Source of the DNA: Betaproteobacteria bacterium
GTDB taxonomy: Bacteria; Pseudomonadota; Gammaproteobacteria; Burkholderiales; Usitatibacteraceae
Direction of reading: 5' to 3'
NCBI GenBank assembly: GCA_016708825.1
Contig: JADJEZ010000006.1
Span: forward strand, 231,998-295,997
Length of the DNA stretch: 64,000 bases
Below the pieces are notes generated by a model that saw nothing but the letters and a program-made list of their open reading frames with translations, ran no database searches and was not told the DNA's origin. Each line of letters starts with the position of its first letter. Positions within the stretch are counted from its first letter, which is position 1. This document shows, piece after piece, positions 43,912 to 52,904 of this stretch. The position numbers and the translations under genes were made by a program.

Positions 43912-45321
43912 ATGAAGCACAGCCTCCAGCTCAAGCTCTCCCAGCACCTCACGCTCACGCCGCAGCTGCAGCAATCGATCCGGTTGCTCCAGCTGTCGAC
44001 GGTCGAGCTGAACCAGGAGCTCGAGCGCTACCTCGCCGAAAATCCGCTCCTCGAGCGCGCCGACCTGGCGGGCGAAGAGGCGCCGGTCGCGCCGGACATC
44101 TCCCGGGAAACCCGGGAACCGGAACCGGAGCCGCCCACCCAGCCCGACGACTCGTTCTCGTTCGGAGAAGAGCAGACAGGCGGCTCGAGACGAAACGACG
44201 ACGACCGCGACGACTTCACGCAGATCGCCGCGGCAGAGCCCGGCCTCCAGGAGGCACTCATCCGGCAGCTGCAGTTCACCGCGATGAGCGAACGCGACAA
44301 GCGCCTCGCGCTCCTCGTCATCGCGAACCTGGACGGCGACGGCTATCTCACGGCCAGCCTCGAGGAGCTGCGCGAGACCGGCGCCACCGAGATGCCCGAA
44401 CTCGACGTCGAGGAGGTCTCCGTCGCGTTGCGGCAGGTGCAGAGCCTGGAGCCCACTGGCGTCGGGGCGCGCAACCTCGCGGAGTGCCTCACGCTGCAGC
44501 TGAAGGCGCTGGATCCCGCGATGCCCCATCGCGCACGCGCCCTGGAACTCGTCACGCGCCATCTCGAGGTCCTTGCCGCCCGCGACTTCAACAAGCTGCG
44601 CCGCCTCCTCGGGCTTTCCGACGACGAGCTTCGCGAAGTGCGCGCGCTCATCCTCACGCTCGACCCCAAGCCCGGCCGCGCGTGGGGAGACGGCGACGTG
44701 CGCTACGTGGTTCCGGACGTGACCGTGAAGAAGACGGGCGGGCGGTGGCTCGCGCAGCTCAACCGCGACGCCATGCCGAGGCTTCGCATCAACAAGATGT
44801 ACGCCGACCTCCTGCAGTCCTCCCGGGACAACGGTGCGAGGAACCTCTCGGGACAGCTCCAGGAGGCGCGCTGGCTCATCAAGAACGTGCAGCAGCGCTT
44901 CGACACGATCCTGCGTGTCACGCAGGCGATCGTGGACCGGCAGAGGAATTTTTTCGAGCACGGCGAGGTTGCGATGCGCCCGCTCGTGCTGCGCGAGATC
45001 GCCGAGGCGGTCGGGCTGCACGAATCGACCATTTCGCGCGTGACCACGCAAAAGTACATGCTCACCACGCGCGGCATGTACGAACTGAAGTATTTTTTCG
45101 GCAGCCACGTCTCCACCGATACCGGTGGGGCATGCTCCTCCACGGCGATCCGGGCCCTCATCCGGCAGCTCGTGTCCGCCGAGGACGGCAAGAAACCGCT
45201 TTCGGACCACCGCATCTCGGACATCCTCGCGCAGCAGGGCATCCAGGTCGCGCGACGGACGGTGGCGAAGTATCGCGAGGCCATGCACATCCAGCCCGCG
45301 AACATGAGAAAGTCCATCTGA
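43912..45321 (+). CDS. rpoN: RNA polymerase sigma-54 factor
   Basis: This 469-residue protein has region I (LQLKLSQHLTLTPQLQQSIRLLQLS), an acidic region II, the core-binding domain, and the C-terminal RpoN box VARRTVAKYRE that reads the -24 element. The start at ATG 43912 matches the family; the frame is open somewhat farther upstream. It is the first gene of the rpoN-hpf-ptsN-hprK-rapZ group. It would serve the -24/-12 promoter at 37398 through the regulator at 18187. Confidence 0.97.
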   Translation: MKHSLQLKLSQHLTLTPQLQQSIRLLQLSTVELNQELERYLAENPLLERADLAGEEAPVAPDISRETREPEPEPPTQPDDSFSFGEEQTGGSRRNDDDRDDFTQIAAAEPGLQEALIRQLQFTAMSERDKRLALLVIANLDGDGYLTASLEELRETGATEMPELDVEEVSVALRQVQSLEPTGVGARNLAECLTLQLKALDPAMPHRARALELVTRHLEVLAARDFNKLRRLLGLSDDELREVRALILTLDPKPGRAWGDGDVRYVVPDVTVKKTGGRWLAQLNRDAMPRLRINKMYADLLQSSRDNGARNLSGQLQEARWLIKNVQQRFDTILRVTQAIVDRQRNFFEHGEVAMRPLVLREIAEAVGLHESTISRVTTQKYMLTTRGMYELKYFFGSHVSTDTGGACSSTAIRALIRQLVSAEDGKKPLSDHRISDILAQQGIQVARRTVAKYREAMHIQPANMRKSI

Positions 45322-45344
45322 ACGAACAGGAAAGGAAGTCCTCG

Positions 45345-45665
45345 ATGAACCTCCAACTCACCGGCCACCAGGTCGACATCACGCCCTCGATTCGCGAGTA
45401 CGTCGTCTCCAAGCTCGAGCGGATCAACCGGCATTTCGAGCAGGTCATCGACGTGAACGTGATCTTGTCGGTCCAGAAGCTCGACCAGACCGTCGAGGCG
45501 ACCGTCCACCTCTCGGGAAAGGACATCCACGTCGCCTGCCACGACGCCGACATGTACGCGGCGATCGACGGCCTGGTCGACAAGCTCGACCGCCAGATCA
45601 TCAAGCACAAGGAGAAGTTCCAGGAGGGCCGACATGGCGCCAGCCCCAAGCGCGCGGCCTCCTGA
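45345..45665 (+). CDS. hpf: ribosome hibernation promoting factor, short form
   Basis: This 106-residue protein binds the 30S decoding region and promotes inactive 100S ribosomes in stationary phase. It begins MNLQLTGHQVDITPSIREYV, with KLERINRHFEQVIDVNVILS and the basic C-terminal DKLDRQIIKHKEKFQ helix. It lacks the dimerisation domain of long HPF. A ribosome site (GGAAAGGAAG) precedes the ATG. The position directly after rpoN is standard. Confidence 0.95.
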   Translation: MNLQLTGHQVDITPSIREYVVSKLERINRHFEQVIDVNVILSVQKLDQTVEATVHLSGKDIHVACHDADMYAAIDGLVDKLDRQIIKHKEKFQEGRHGASPKRAAS

Positions 45666-45696
45666 GCCCCGCCTCCCGATCGCCGGAAACGTGCCG

Positions 45697-46182
45697 ATGA
45701 ACCGACTCTCCCCCCTGCTTCCCGCCGCCCACGTGGCGCTCGACCTCGACGTGGGCAGCAAGAAGCGCCTGTTCGAGCAGGTCGGCCTGCTGTTCGAGAA
45801 TACGCGGCAGATCCCGCGCGCCCGGGTCTTCGACAGCCTCTTCGATCGCGAGAAGCTCGGGTCGACGGGCCTGGGCTACGGGGTCGCGATTCCCCACGGC
45901 CGGCTGAAGAACCTCAAGGAGACGCTTTGCGCCTTCGTGCGCACGCAATCTCCGGTGCCCTTTGAGTCGCCCGACGGCCAGCCCGTGCGCCTCGTCCTCG
46001 CGATGCTCGTGCCCGAGCACGCGACCGAGCAGCACCTCGAGCTCCTGTCCGATCTCGCACAGATGTTCAGCGACCGCTCGCTTCGCGAGAGCCTGCTTTC
46101 CGCCGGCGACGTCGAGACCGCCCACCGGTTGCTCACGCAGTGGTCGCCGTATGGCCCGACTGAGCGTACAGCAGCTCTTTGA
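45697..46182 (+). CDS. ptsN: PTS-Ntr EIIA component
   Basis: This 161-residue EIIA-Ntr protein is the output of the nitrogen phosphotransferase system. The phosphorylated histidine lies in GVAIPHGRLKNL. The start is taken at ATG 45697, after the hpf stop; the frame is open about 21 codons upstream. It overlaps hprK by 32 bases, unusually long for this cluster. In other bacteria it adjusts potassium uptake and nitrogen or envelope stress responses. Confidence 0.93.
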   Translation: MNRLSPLLPAAHVALDLDVGSKKRLFEQVGLLFENTRQIPRARVFDSLFDREKLGSTGLGYGVAIPHGRLKNLKETLCAFVRTQSPVPFESPDGQPVRLVLAMLVPEHATEQHLELLSDLAQMFSDRSLRESLLSAGDVETAHRLLTQWSPYGPTERTAAL

Positions 46183-47119
46183 GGACCGGCGCGAGCGCCT
46201 GGGCCTCACCTGGGCCGCGGGCGATTCGGGCAGCCACCGGGAGCTCACCAACGAGATGCTGTCGCGTCCCGGGCTGGGGCTCATCGGGCACCTGAATCTC
46301 ATCCACCCTCTCATCGTGCAGGTTCTCGGCACGAGCGAGCTCGACTACATCGCTCGCCTAAGCGATGCCGCACGCGCCGAGACGCTCGAGCGCCTGGCGA
46401 GCGGCAAGACGCTGTGCATCGTCGTCGGCGACGGCAAGCCCGTGCCTGCCGCCCTGGAAAGCCTCGCCGCGCGGGCGGCGATCCCGGTCCTCGCCTCCAC
46501 GGAGGAAAGCCAGCAGGTGATCAACGTCCTGCGGCCGTACCTGCAGGGCGAGCTGGGAGAGGTGACGTCGCTCCACGGCGTCTACCTCGACGTGCTCGAG
46601 ATCGGCGTCCTGATCACGGGCGAATCGTCCATCGGCAAGAGCGAGCTCGCGCTGGAGCTGATTTCGCGCGGCCACGGCCTCGTCGCCGACGACGTGGTCG
46701 AGCTGCAGCAGATCGGCCCCGAGACGGTCCAGGGCCGCTGCCCGCCGATGCTGCGCGACTTCCTCGAGGTCCGGGGCCTGGGCGTGCTCAACATCCGCTC
46801 GATCTTCGGCGAGACGGCGGTGCGTCCCCGGAAGATCCTGCGCCTGATCGTCCATCTCGAGGCCCCGGCCGACGGCCGCTACGAGGAGCGCGACCGCCTG
46901 GCCACGCGCTCGGGCACGCGCAGCGTGCTGGGCGTCGAGATTCCCACCGTGACCCTCACCGTGGCTCCCGGCCGCAACCTCGCGGTGCTGGTCGAGGCCG
47001 CGGTGCGCAACCACATCCTGATGACGCGCGGCATCGACTCCACCCGCGACTTCATCTCGCGCCAGGCGGCGGCCATGCGCGCGGGAGGGCCCGCCGACCG
47101 CGAGCCGCGGGGCGACTGA
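46151..47119 (+). CDS. hprK: HPr kinase/phosphorylase
   Basis: This 322-residue bifunctional enzyme phosphorylates and dephosphorylates a serine of HPr. Walker A is GESSIGKSEL, and the HprK signature region follows as ELISRGHGLVADDVVEL and LEVRGLGVLNIRSIFG. In betaproteobacteria it lies in the PTS-Ntr cluster although no sugar PTS is nearby. It ends directly against rapZ, with no bases between. Confidence 0.95.
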   Translation: MARLSVQQLFEDRRERLGLTWAAGDSGSHRELTNEMLSRPGLGLIGHLNLIHPLIVQVLGTSELDYIARLSDAARAETLERLASGKTLCIVVGDGKPVPAALESLAARAAIPVLASTEESQQVINVLRPYLQGELGEVTSLHGVYLDVLEIGVLITGESSIGKSELALELISRGHGLVADDVVELQQIGPETVQGRCPPMLRDFLEVRGLGVLNIRSIFGETAVRPRKILRLIVHLEAPADGRYEERDRLATRSGTRSVLGVEIPTVTLTVAPGRNLAVLVEAAVRNHILMTRGIDSTRDFISRQAAAMRAGGPADREPRGD

Positions 47120-47962
47120 ATGCAGCTCACGCTCCTCAGCGGCGTGTCGGGCTCCGGCAAGAGCGTGGCGCTCAAGGCGCTCGAGGACTCGGGGTACTTC
47201 TGCGTGGACAACCTCCCGCCGGGCCTCATCCGGGAACTCGTGTCCTTCGTCGCCTCGCGCGGGGAGCCTCGCGTGGCGGTGAGCGCGGACGCGCGCAGCG
47301 CGGAGACGATCGGCATCCTGCCCGAGGTCGTCGCCGAGGAACGTGCGAACGGCATCGACGTTCGGCTGGTCTTCCTCGACGCGAGCGACGCGAGCCTCGT
47401 GCGAAGGTTCTCGGAAACGCGCCGGCCGCACCCGCTCGCGGGCGAAGGCCACACCCTCGAGGAGGCGATCGCGATGGAACGGCTCCTCCTCGCGCCCATC
47501 GCGGAACTTGGCCACCGCCTGGACACGAGCACCCTCACGCCGGTGCAGCTTCGCGGCTGGATCCGCGACCTGATCGTGACCGACGCGTCGCGCATGGTCG
47601 TGTGCGTGGAGTCCTTCGGCTTCAAGGGCGGCGTGCCGCTCGACGCCGATTTCGTCTTCGACGCGCGCTTCCTGCCGAACCCGCACTACGACCCCGACCT
47701 GCGGCCCAGGACCGGGCGCGATCCCGAGGTCGCCGCATTCCTCGAGCGCGAGACGGAAGCGCTCGTCCTGCTGGAGGACATCCACCGGCTGCTCGAGCGC
47801 TGGCTGCCCCGGTTCGCGCTCGATCGCCGCGCCGCGCTCACCGTGGCGATCGGCTGCACCGGGGGGCGCCACCGGTCCGTGTACCTGGTCGAGCGGCTCG
47901 CGGAGCGCCTGCGCGAGCGCCATCCCCTGATCGTGCGCCACCGCGATCTCGCGCGGGACTAG
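47120..47962 (+). CDS. rapZ: RNase adapter / nucleotide-binding protein RapZ
   Basis: This 280-residue P-loop protein has Walker A SGVSGSGKSVAL, then ALEDSGYFCVDNLPPGLI, a DASDASLVRRFSETRRPHPL block and the C-terminal GCTGGRHRSVYLVERLAE motif. In Escherichia coli RapZ guides RNase E to a small RNA controlling glucosamine-6-phosphate synthase; the binding partner in this organism is not known. It follows hprK without a gap. Confidence 0.95.
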   Translation: MQLTLLSGVSGSGKSVALKALEDSGYFCVDNLPPGLIRELVSFVASRGEPRVAVSADARSAETIGILPEVVAEERANGIDVRLVFLDASDASLVRRFSETRRPHPLAGEGHTLEEAIAMERLLLAPIAELGHRLDTSTLTPVQLRGWIRDLIVTDASRMVVCVESFGFKGGVPLDADFVFDARFLPNPHYDPDLRPRTGRDPEVAAFLERETEALVLLEDIHRLLERWLPRFALDRRAALTVAIGCTGGRHRSVYLVERLAERLRERHPLIVRHRDLARD

Positions 47963-47985
47963 GACCGGCGCGCGTCGTGCTGGTC

Positions 47986-48597
47986 ATGAACCTCCTTTCC
48001 GCCGGTCCGGCGCCGGCCGAGACGGTGCCCATCTTCCCGCTCGGCACCGTGCTCTACCCGGGAATGCGCCTTCCGCTCAGGATCTTCGAGCAGCGTTACA
48101 TGGACATGGCCAAGGCATGCCTCAAGCACGACTCGGCCTTCGGCGTATGTCTCATCCGCGAAGGCGCGGAAGTGGGCGCGCCCGCCGTGCCGGAGCCCGT
48201 GGGTTGCCTCGCGCGCATGGACGACTGGGACATGGCCACGCTCGGCGTGCTCCAGGTGACGGCGAAAGGCCTCGAGCGATTTCGCCTCGTCGCCACGCGG
48301 ACGACGCCCTCGGGGCTGATCCTGGGAGACATCGAGCGCTTTTCCGTCGAGGGAGAGGTCGACGCCCCCGATCTCGCTCCGTGCGCCGCGTTCGTGCGCA
48401 AGGTCGTCGCTGCACTGGGTCCGGCCCGCTTCGCGCAACCTCTCCGGTACGACGACGCGAGCTGGGTCGGTTTCCGCGTCGCGGAGATCCTGCCGCTGCG
48501 CATGGAGGCCAAGCAGAAGCTGCTGGAGCTCACCGACCCGGCCGCGCGCCTCGAGATCCTGCACCGGTTCCTGCGCGAGCGGAATCTCCTGGCCTAG
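47986..48597 (+). CDS. Lon substrate-binding-domain protein (standalone LON N-domain)
   Basis: This protein of about 203 residues begins with the LON domain pattern VPIFPLGTVLYPGMRLPLRIFEQRY. It continues FGVCLIREGAEVG and RFSVEGEVDAP, and has no ATPase or protease domain. The C-terminal EAKQKLLELTDPAARLEIL also fits. Standalone proteins of this type are common, but their role is poorly known. ATG 47986 is chosen; a GTG three codons earlier is possible. Its 3' end overlaps the convergent mutY gene by about 68 bases. Confidence 0.85.
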   Translation: MNLLSAGPAPAETVPIFPLGTVLYPGMRLPLRIFEQRYMDMAKACLKHDSAFGVCLIREGAEVGAPAVPEPVGCLARMDDWDMATLGVLQVTAKGLERFRLVATRTTPSGLILGDIERFSVEGEVDAPDLAPCAAFVRKVVAALGPARFAQPLRYDDASWVGFRVAEILPLRMEAKQKLLELTDPAARLEILHRFLRERNLLA

Positions 48598-49648
48598 CCG
48601 CGGGCAGCGCGCGCACCAGCAGTTTCTTCACCGGCGCCGGCAGGGCCGCATCCCGCACCTGCGCCATTGGCAACCATGCCGCCTCCAGGATCGTCGCCCG
48701 CTTCCGGCCTCCCGAAACGCGCACCAGCCAGGGCGTGATGTCCAGCCGGAAATGGGTAAAGACGTGCGTGAAAGGCGCGAGTGCATCGACGGCGTCGACG
48801 CGAAGCCCGAACCGCTTCGCGACCCAGGCCTGCGGCTCGGAATCGTGGGGCGCCTCCGGCAGGCTCCATAGCCCGCCCCAGATGCCGGACGGCGGGCGCT
48901 TCTGGACCAGCACCGCGCCGCGCGAGACGATCGCGAACACGGCAATCCTGCGCTCGGGAGACGCCCGTGCCGCCTTGCGGCCGGGGAGAGAGTCGGTGCG
49001 CCCTTCCCGGAAGGCGACGCAGGTTCCGCGCACCGGGCACGCGGCGCAGGCGGGCTTCGCCCGCGCGCAGACCGTGGCGCCCAAGTCCATGAGCCCCTGG
49101 GTGTACGGCTCGACCGCTCTCCCGGGCACGAGCGAGTCCGCCAGTTCCCAGAGCCTCCTCAGCACGGGCGCGGCGTCGACGGCACCTTCCACGCCGAACT
49201 GGCGGGCGAGGACGCGCTTCACGTTCGCGTCGAGGATCGCGAGCGGCCTTCCCGTGGAAAGCGACACTATCGCCGCCGCCGTGGAGCGTCCCACGCCGGG
49301 CAGCGCGACGAGTCCTTCGAGGGACAGGGGAACGCGCCCTTCGTGGCGCTCGACGACCGCCTGCGCGGCGCGGTGCAGGTTGCGCGCCCGTGCGTAGTAG
49401 CCCAGCCCGCTCCACAGGCGCATCACGTCGTCGGAGCTTGCCGCCGCGAGGGTCGCCACGTCCGGGAACCGCGCGACGAAGCGCTCGAAGTAGGGAATCG
49501 CGGTCGCCACCTGCGTCTGCTGCAGCATGATTTCCGAGACCCAGATGCGGTACGGGTCGCGGGTGCGCTGCCAGGGGAGGTCGTGGCGGCCATGGCGACG
49601 CTGCCACGCCACGATGCGGGAGGCGAAAGTTGGGATCCGGGCGGGCAT
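48530..49648 (-). CDS. mutY: A/G-specific adenine glycosylase
   Basis: This 372-residue base-excision enzyme removes adenine mispaired with 8-oxoguanine. It shows WVSEIMLQQTQV with the catalytic glutamate, the helix-hairpin-helix LPGVGRSTAAAI, the catalytic aspartate in ILDANVKRVLAR and a 4Fe-4S motif C-x6-C-x2-C-x5-C (CARAKPACAACPVRGTC). The C-terminal NUDIX-like domain (FAIVSRGAVLVQKRPPSGIWGGLW) reads 8-oxoG. The ATG at 49648 is 12 bases from the tRNA gene. The last 20 or so codons overlap the convergent LON-domain gene. Confidence 0.94.
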   Translation of the reverse strand: MPARIPTFASRIVAWQRRHGRHDLPWQRTRDPYRIWVSEIMLQQTQVATAIPYFERFVARFPDVATLAAASSDDVMRLWSGLGYYARARNLHRAAQAVVERHEGRVPLSLEGLVALPGVGRSTAAAIVSLSTGRPLAILDANVKRVLARQFGVEGAVDAAPVLRRLWELADSLVPGRAVEPYTQGLMDLGATVCARAKPACAACPVRGTCVAFREGRTDSLPGRKAARASPERRIAVFAIVSRGAVLVQKRPPSGIWGGLWSLPEAPHDSEPQAWVAKRFGLRVDAVDALAPFTHVFTHFRLDITPWLVRVSGGRKRATILEAAWLPMAQVRDAALPAPVKKLLVRALPAARPGDSARAGTGAGSRGARPGR

Positions 49649-49660
49649 CGCGTGGAGTCG

Positions 49661-49734
49661 TGGAGCGGGTGAAGGGAATCGAACCCTCGTCGTAAGCTTG
49701 GGAAGCTTCTGCTCTGCCATTGAGCTACACCCGC
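49661..49734 (-). tRNA. tRNA-Gly (anticodon CCC)
   Basis: Read on the minus strand this 74-base sequence folds as a tRNA. It has acceptor stem GCGGGTG/CACCCGC, D-arm with GCTC/GAGC and AATGGCA loop, anticodon loop TTCCCAA giving CCC, T-arm GAGGG-TTCGATT-CCCTT, and an encoded CCA end. Pair 27-43 at the top of the anticodon stem is G-A. Confidence 0.95.
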
Positions 49735-49762
49735 GGCGAGGCGCCATTTTACCCGAGGTCCC

Positions 49763-49809
49763 CGCGGGCGGTCGCCCGCGCCGCCGGCGTCCGCGCGCGA
49801 CCGCCCGCG
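49763..49809. repeat. 13-bp perfect inverted repeat upstream of the LytS-like kinase
   Basis: CGCGGGCGGTCGC (49763-49775) is repeated inverted at 49797-49809 with a 21-base loop. A second, shorter hairpin (49764-49770 with 49773-49779) uses part of the same arm, so the two folds exclude each other. It lies in the 140-base gap between the divergent tRNA-Gly and kinase genes. It could be a leader structure or only a by-product of high GC content. Confidence 0.5.
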
Positions 49810-49874
49810 CGCGCCAGGCGCCATCCGTCGCAAGGCGCCGCCGGGCCGGGGTGGCACGGGATAGGATGCTTCCC

Positions 49875-51036
49875 ATGACCCGCCTCACCCCCGCTTTCAC
49901 ACCCGAGGAACGCGAGCGCCTGCTGCGGCAGCAAGCGTCCTCGCACCCGCTCGAGATGTTCCCGGTGTTCCGCCGATGGCCGCCCGGATTCGCGCGGGAC
50001 GTGGCCTTCACCTTCATCTGGAACCTCGGCTTCACGGCGTTCTTCCTGCTCTCCGGCATCGTGCTGAACCACCAGCTTCCGTCCGCGACGACGGCGTGGA
50101 TCACGTTCGTCATCGCCAACTGCATCGGCTACACCCTGCACTTCCTGTTCCATGTCGTCGGCTGGATGGGCCTGTCCGCCGTCCATCGCAGCGGGCGCGT
50201 GGCGGTCGCCGTGTACTACATGCTGCTCAGCACGGTCGGCGTCTTCCTCGGCTTCTGGATCGCCTCGCTGCTGCTGGGCAAGACCTTCCTGCCCAGCCTG
50301 GACGAGCCGCGCTGGCTCATCGCGATCGCGGTCACGAGCATGGTCATCTCGTCCGTTCTCGCGGTCGTCTTCTTCTGGCGCGGGCGCAGCGCGCTCGCCG
50401 AGGCGGCGCTCGAGCGCGAGCAGCGCCGGACGGCGGACATCGAGCGCGAATCGATGTTCGCCAACCTTCGCGCGCTTCAGGCGCAGATCGAACCGCACTT
50501 CCTCTTCAACACGCTCGCCAACGTGACGAGCCTCATCGACGCCGATCCTGCGAAGGCGAAGCACATGCTGGATTCCTTCATTCGCTTCCTGCGCGCCTCG
50601 CTCGCGGCGACGCGGCGCAGCGTATCCACCCTCGCCGACGAGTTCGCGCTGATGTCGGATTTCCTGGAGGTGCTGAAGGTGCGCATGGGCGATCGCCTGG
50701 CTGTCGACGTGAGCCTCCCCGGAGCTTGCTTCCCGCGAGGTCCCGCCGATGCTCCTGCAGCCGCTGGTCGAAAACGCCATTCGCCACGGTCTCGAGCCGA
50801 ACGTCGAGGGGGGCCGGATCGGGCTGCACGCGCGCCGCGAAGGCGACCGGCTGGTTCTCGAGGTGGCCGACACGGGCGTCGGATTCCGCGACACGACCAC
50901 GGGCGCCGGGCTCGGCCTGGCGAACATCCGCGAGCGCCTGCGCCTCGAGCACGGCGAAGGGGCCCGCCTCACCATTCGCGAAAACGCCCCTCAGGGCACG
51001 ATCGTCGCGATCGAGTTGCCGTGGGGGGCTCCATGA
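49875..51036 (+). CDS. LytS/YehU-type sensor histidine kinase (frameshifted)
   Basis: The protein has about four N-terminal membrane spans (FTFIWNLGFTAFFLLSGIVL; TFVIANCIGYTLHFLF; and two more), a coiled linker, and a His_kinase domain with QIEPHFLFNTLANV holding the phospho-accepting histidine. One extra C near 50719-50722 breaks the frame; removing it restores VSLPELASREVPPMLLQPLVENAIRHG, followed by the ATP-binding GAGLGLANIRERL and a stop at 51036 (about 387 residues). ATG 49875 has an upstream AGGA; 49866 is also possible. It overlaps the regulator gene by 4 bases. Confidence 0.88.
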
Positions 51037-51803
51037 GCGAGGCGGCGCCGAAAGTGCTCCTGGCGGACGACGAGCCCGCGCTCGCGGAGTTCCTGCGCGA
51101 GCGGCTTGCCGCACTCTGGCCCGAGGCCACGCTGCTTCCCGTCGCGCGCAACGGCCTCGAGGCCCTTGCGGCGATCCGCGAGGACGAGCCCGACGCGGCC
51201 TTCCTCGACATCCGCATGCCGGGCCTCACCGGGCTGGAACTCGCCGCACGCATCGAAAGCCCCACCCATGTCGTGTTCGTCACGGCCTATGACCAGTACG
51301 CCGTGGAGGCCTTCGACCGCGATGCGGTCGACTATCTGGTGAAGCCGGTTTCCGACGAGCGCCTGCTGCGCGCCATCGAGCGCCTGAAGTCGAAGCTCTC
51401 CGCGCGCGAGGTGCCGCCGGGGATCGACGAGGTGCTTGCCCGCATCGCCTCCTCGCTGCCGGGCGCCGCCAGTGGCCACCTGCGCTGGGTGCGCGCCCTC
51501 AAGGGCGAGGAGGTCCACCAGATCGCCGTCGACGACGTCCTCTACTTCCAGGCCCAGGACAAGTACACGTGCGTGATCTCGCGCGACGGCGAGTCCCTCA
51601 TCCGCATGGCGCTCTCGGACCTGGCGAAGCAGCTCGACCCCGCCACCTTCGCGCAGGTGCATCGCTCCACGGTCGTGAACCTGAACTTCGTGGCCTCCAC
51701 GCGACGCGACCTGGGCGGCCGGGTCTTCGTGCGCCTGAAGGACGACCGGAAGTCCGAGCTTGCCGTTTCCCGGGCCTACGCCCACCTCTTCCGCCAGATG
51801 TGA
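51033..51803 (+). CDS. LytR/AlgR-type response regulator
   Basis: This 256-residue protein has a receiver domain (VLLADDEPAL, phospho-acceptor in FLDIRMPGLTG, lysine in YLVKPVSD) and a C-terminal LytTR DNA-binding domain (VDDVLYFQAQDKYTCVI; QVHRSTVVNLNFV). It forms a two-gene operon with the upstream kinase. AlgR-type regulators control alginate, motility or envelope genes elsewhere; the targets here are not known. The next 103 bases before thiS carry only a -10-like hexamer. Confidence 0.93.
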   Translation: MSEAAPKVLLADDEPALAEFLRERLAALWPEATLLPVARNGLEALAAIREDEPDAAFLDIRMPGLTGLELAARIESPTHVVFVTAYDQYAVEAFDRDAVDYLVKPVSDERLLRAIERLKSKLSAREVPPGIDEVLARIASSLPGAASGHLRWVRALKGEEVHQIAVDDVLYFQAQDKYTCVISRDGESLIRMALSDLAKQLDPATFAQVHRSTVVNLNFVASTRRDLGGRVFVRLKDDRKSELAVSRAYAHLFRQM

Positions 51804-51906
51804 CACGGCGGAACCGTGACGTGCCGCCCCTTCGGCTTGGGGAGATCGCGCTTCCCCTGACTTGCCTCAAGGCGCGGCAGGTCGTCTCCCGCGATAGAAT
51901 TCCCCC

Positions 51907-52113
51907 ATGGAACTGTTGCTGAAGGTGAACGGCGCCGACAGGCGCTTCTCCCCGCCCCTTACCGTGGAGAAGCTTCTCGGCGAGCTGGGCGTCGAGGGCA
52001 AGAGGATCGCGATCGAGCGCAACGGGGAGATCGTGCCGCGCAGCCGCTACGCGCAGACCGAGCTGGCCAACGGCGATCGCCTGGAAGTGGTGGTCGCCGT
52101 GGGAGGCGGGTGA
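51907..52113 (+). CDS. thiS: thiamine biosynthesis sulfur carrier ThiS
   Basis: This 68-residue ubiquitin-like protein ends in VGGG, close to the Gly-Gly tail that becomes a thiocarboxylate for thiazole synthesis. It begins MELLLKVNG and contains VEKLLGELGVEGKRIAIERNGEIV. A TAGAAT hexamer ends 6 bases before the ATG and no ribosome site is visible, so the mRNA may be leaderless. It overlaps thiG by one base. Confidence 0.93.
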   Translation: MELLLKVNGADRRFSPPLTVEKLLGELGVEGKRIAIERNGEIVPRSRYAQTELANGDRLEVVVAVGGG

Positions 52114-52904
52114 TGGGCGACAGCCTCGTCGTCGCCGGCAAGGCCTACCGATCGCGCCTGCTGGTGGGCACCGGCAAGTACCGCGATTTCGAGCAGACGC
52201 GCGCCGCGATCGAGGCGAGCGGGGCCGAGATCGTCACGGTGGCCATCCGCCGCGTCAACATCGGCCAGAATCCGGGCGAGCCCAGCCTGCTCGAGGTGCT
52301 TCCGCCCTCCCGGTACACGATCCTTCCCAACACCGCCGGCTGCTACAGCGCCGAGGACGCGGTGCGCACGCTGCGCCTGGCGCGGGAGCTCCTCGATGGG
52401 CACGCGCTCGTGAAGCTCGAGGTGCTGGGCGATGCCGAAACGCTCTTCCCGAACATGCCGGAGACGCTCGTCGCGGCGAAGACGCTGGTGGCCGAGGGAT
52501 TCCAGGTGATGGTCTATTGCAGTGACGATCCCATTCTCGCGCGCCAGCTGGAGGAGATGGGCTGCGTGGCCGTGATGCCGCTCGCCTCCCTCATCGGGTC
52601 GGGCATGGGCATCCTCAATCCCTGGAACCTGCAGATCATCATCGATCGCGCGAACGTCCCGGTGCTCGTGGACGCGGGCATCGGAACCGCCTCCGACGCC
52701 GCGGTTGCGATGGAACTGGGTTGCGACGGGGTGCTCATGAATACCGCCATCGCCGCGGCGAAGGATCCGGTACGCATGGGCCGGGCGATGCGGCTCGCGG
52801 TGGAGGCGGGGCGGGAAGCGTGGCTCGCCGGGCGGATGGCGAAGAAACCCTACCGGGCGTCCGCCAGTTCGCCCGCGACGGGGCTTATCGGGAAGACCGC
52901 CTAG
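52113..52904 (+). CDS. thiG: thiazole synthase
   Basis: This 263-residue TIM-barrel enzyme forms the thiamine thiazole ring from deoxyxylulose phosphate, dehydroglycine and ThiS thiocarboxylate. It shows RLLVGTGKYRDFEQT, the Schiff-base lysine in ALVKLEVLGD, PLASLIGSGMGILNP and DAGIGTASDAA. The start codon overlaps the thiS stop. Its stop codon is part of a CTAG that is also the stop of the converging barrel-protein gene. Confidence 0.96.
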   Translation: MGDSLVVAGKAYRSRLLVGTGKYRDFEQTRAAIEASGAEIVTVAIRRVNIGQNPGEPSLLEVLPPSRYTILPNTAGCYSAEDAVRTLRLARELLDGHALVKLEVLGDAETLFPNMPETLVAAKTLVAEGFQVMVYCSDDPILARQLEEMGCVAVMPLASLIGSGMGILNPWNLQIIIDRANVPVLVDAGIGTASDAAVAMELGCDGVLMNTAIAAAKDPVRMGRAMRLAVEAGREAWLAGRMAKKPYRASASSPATGLIGKTA

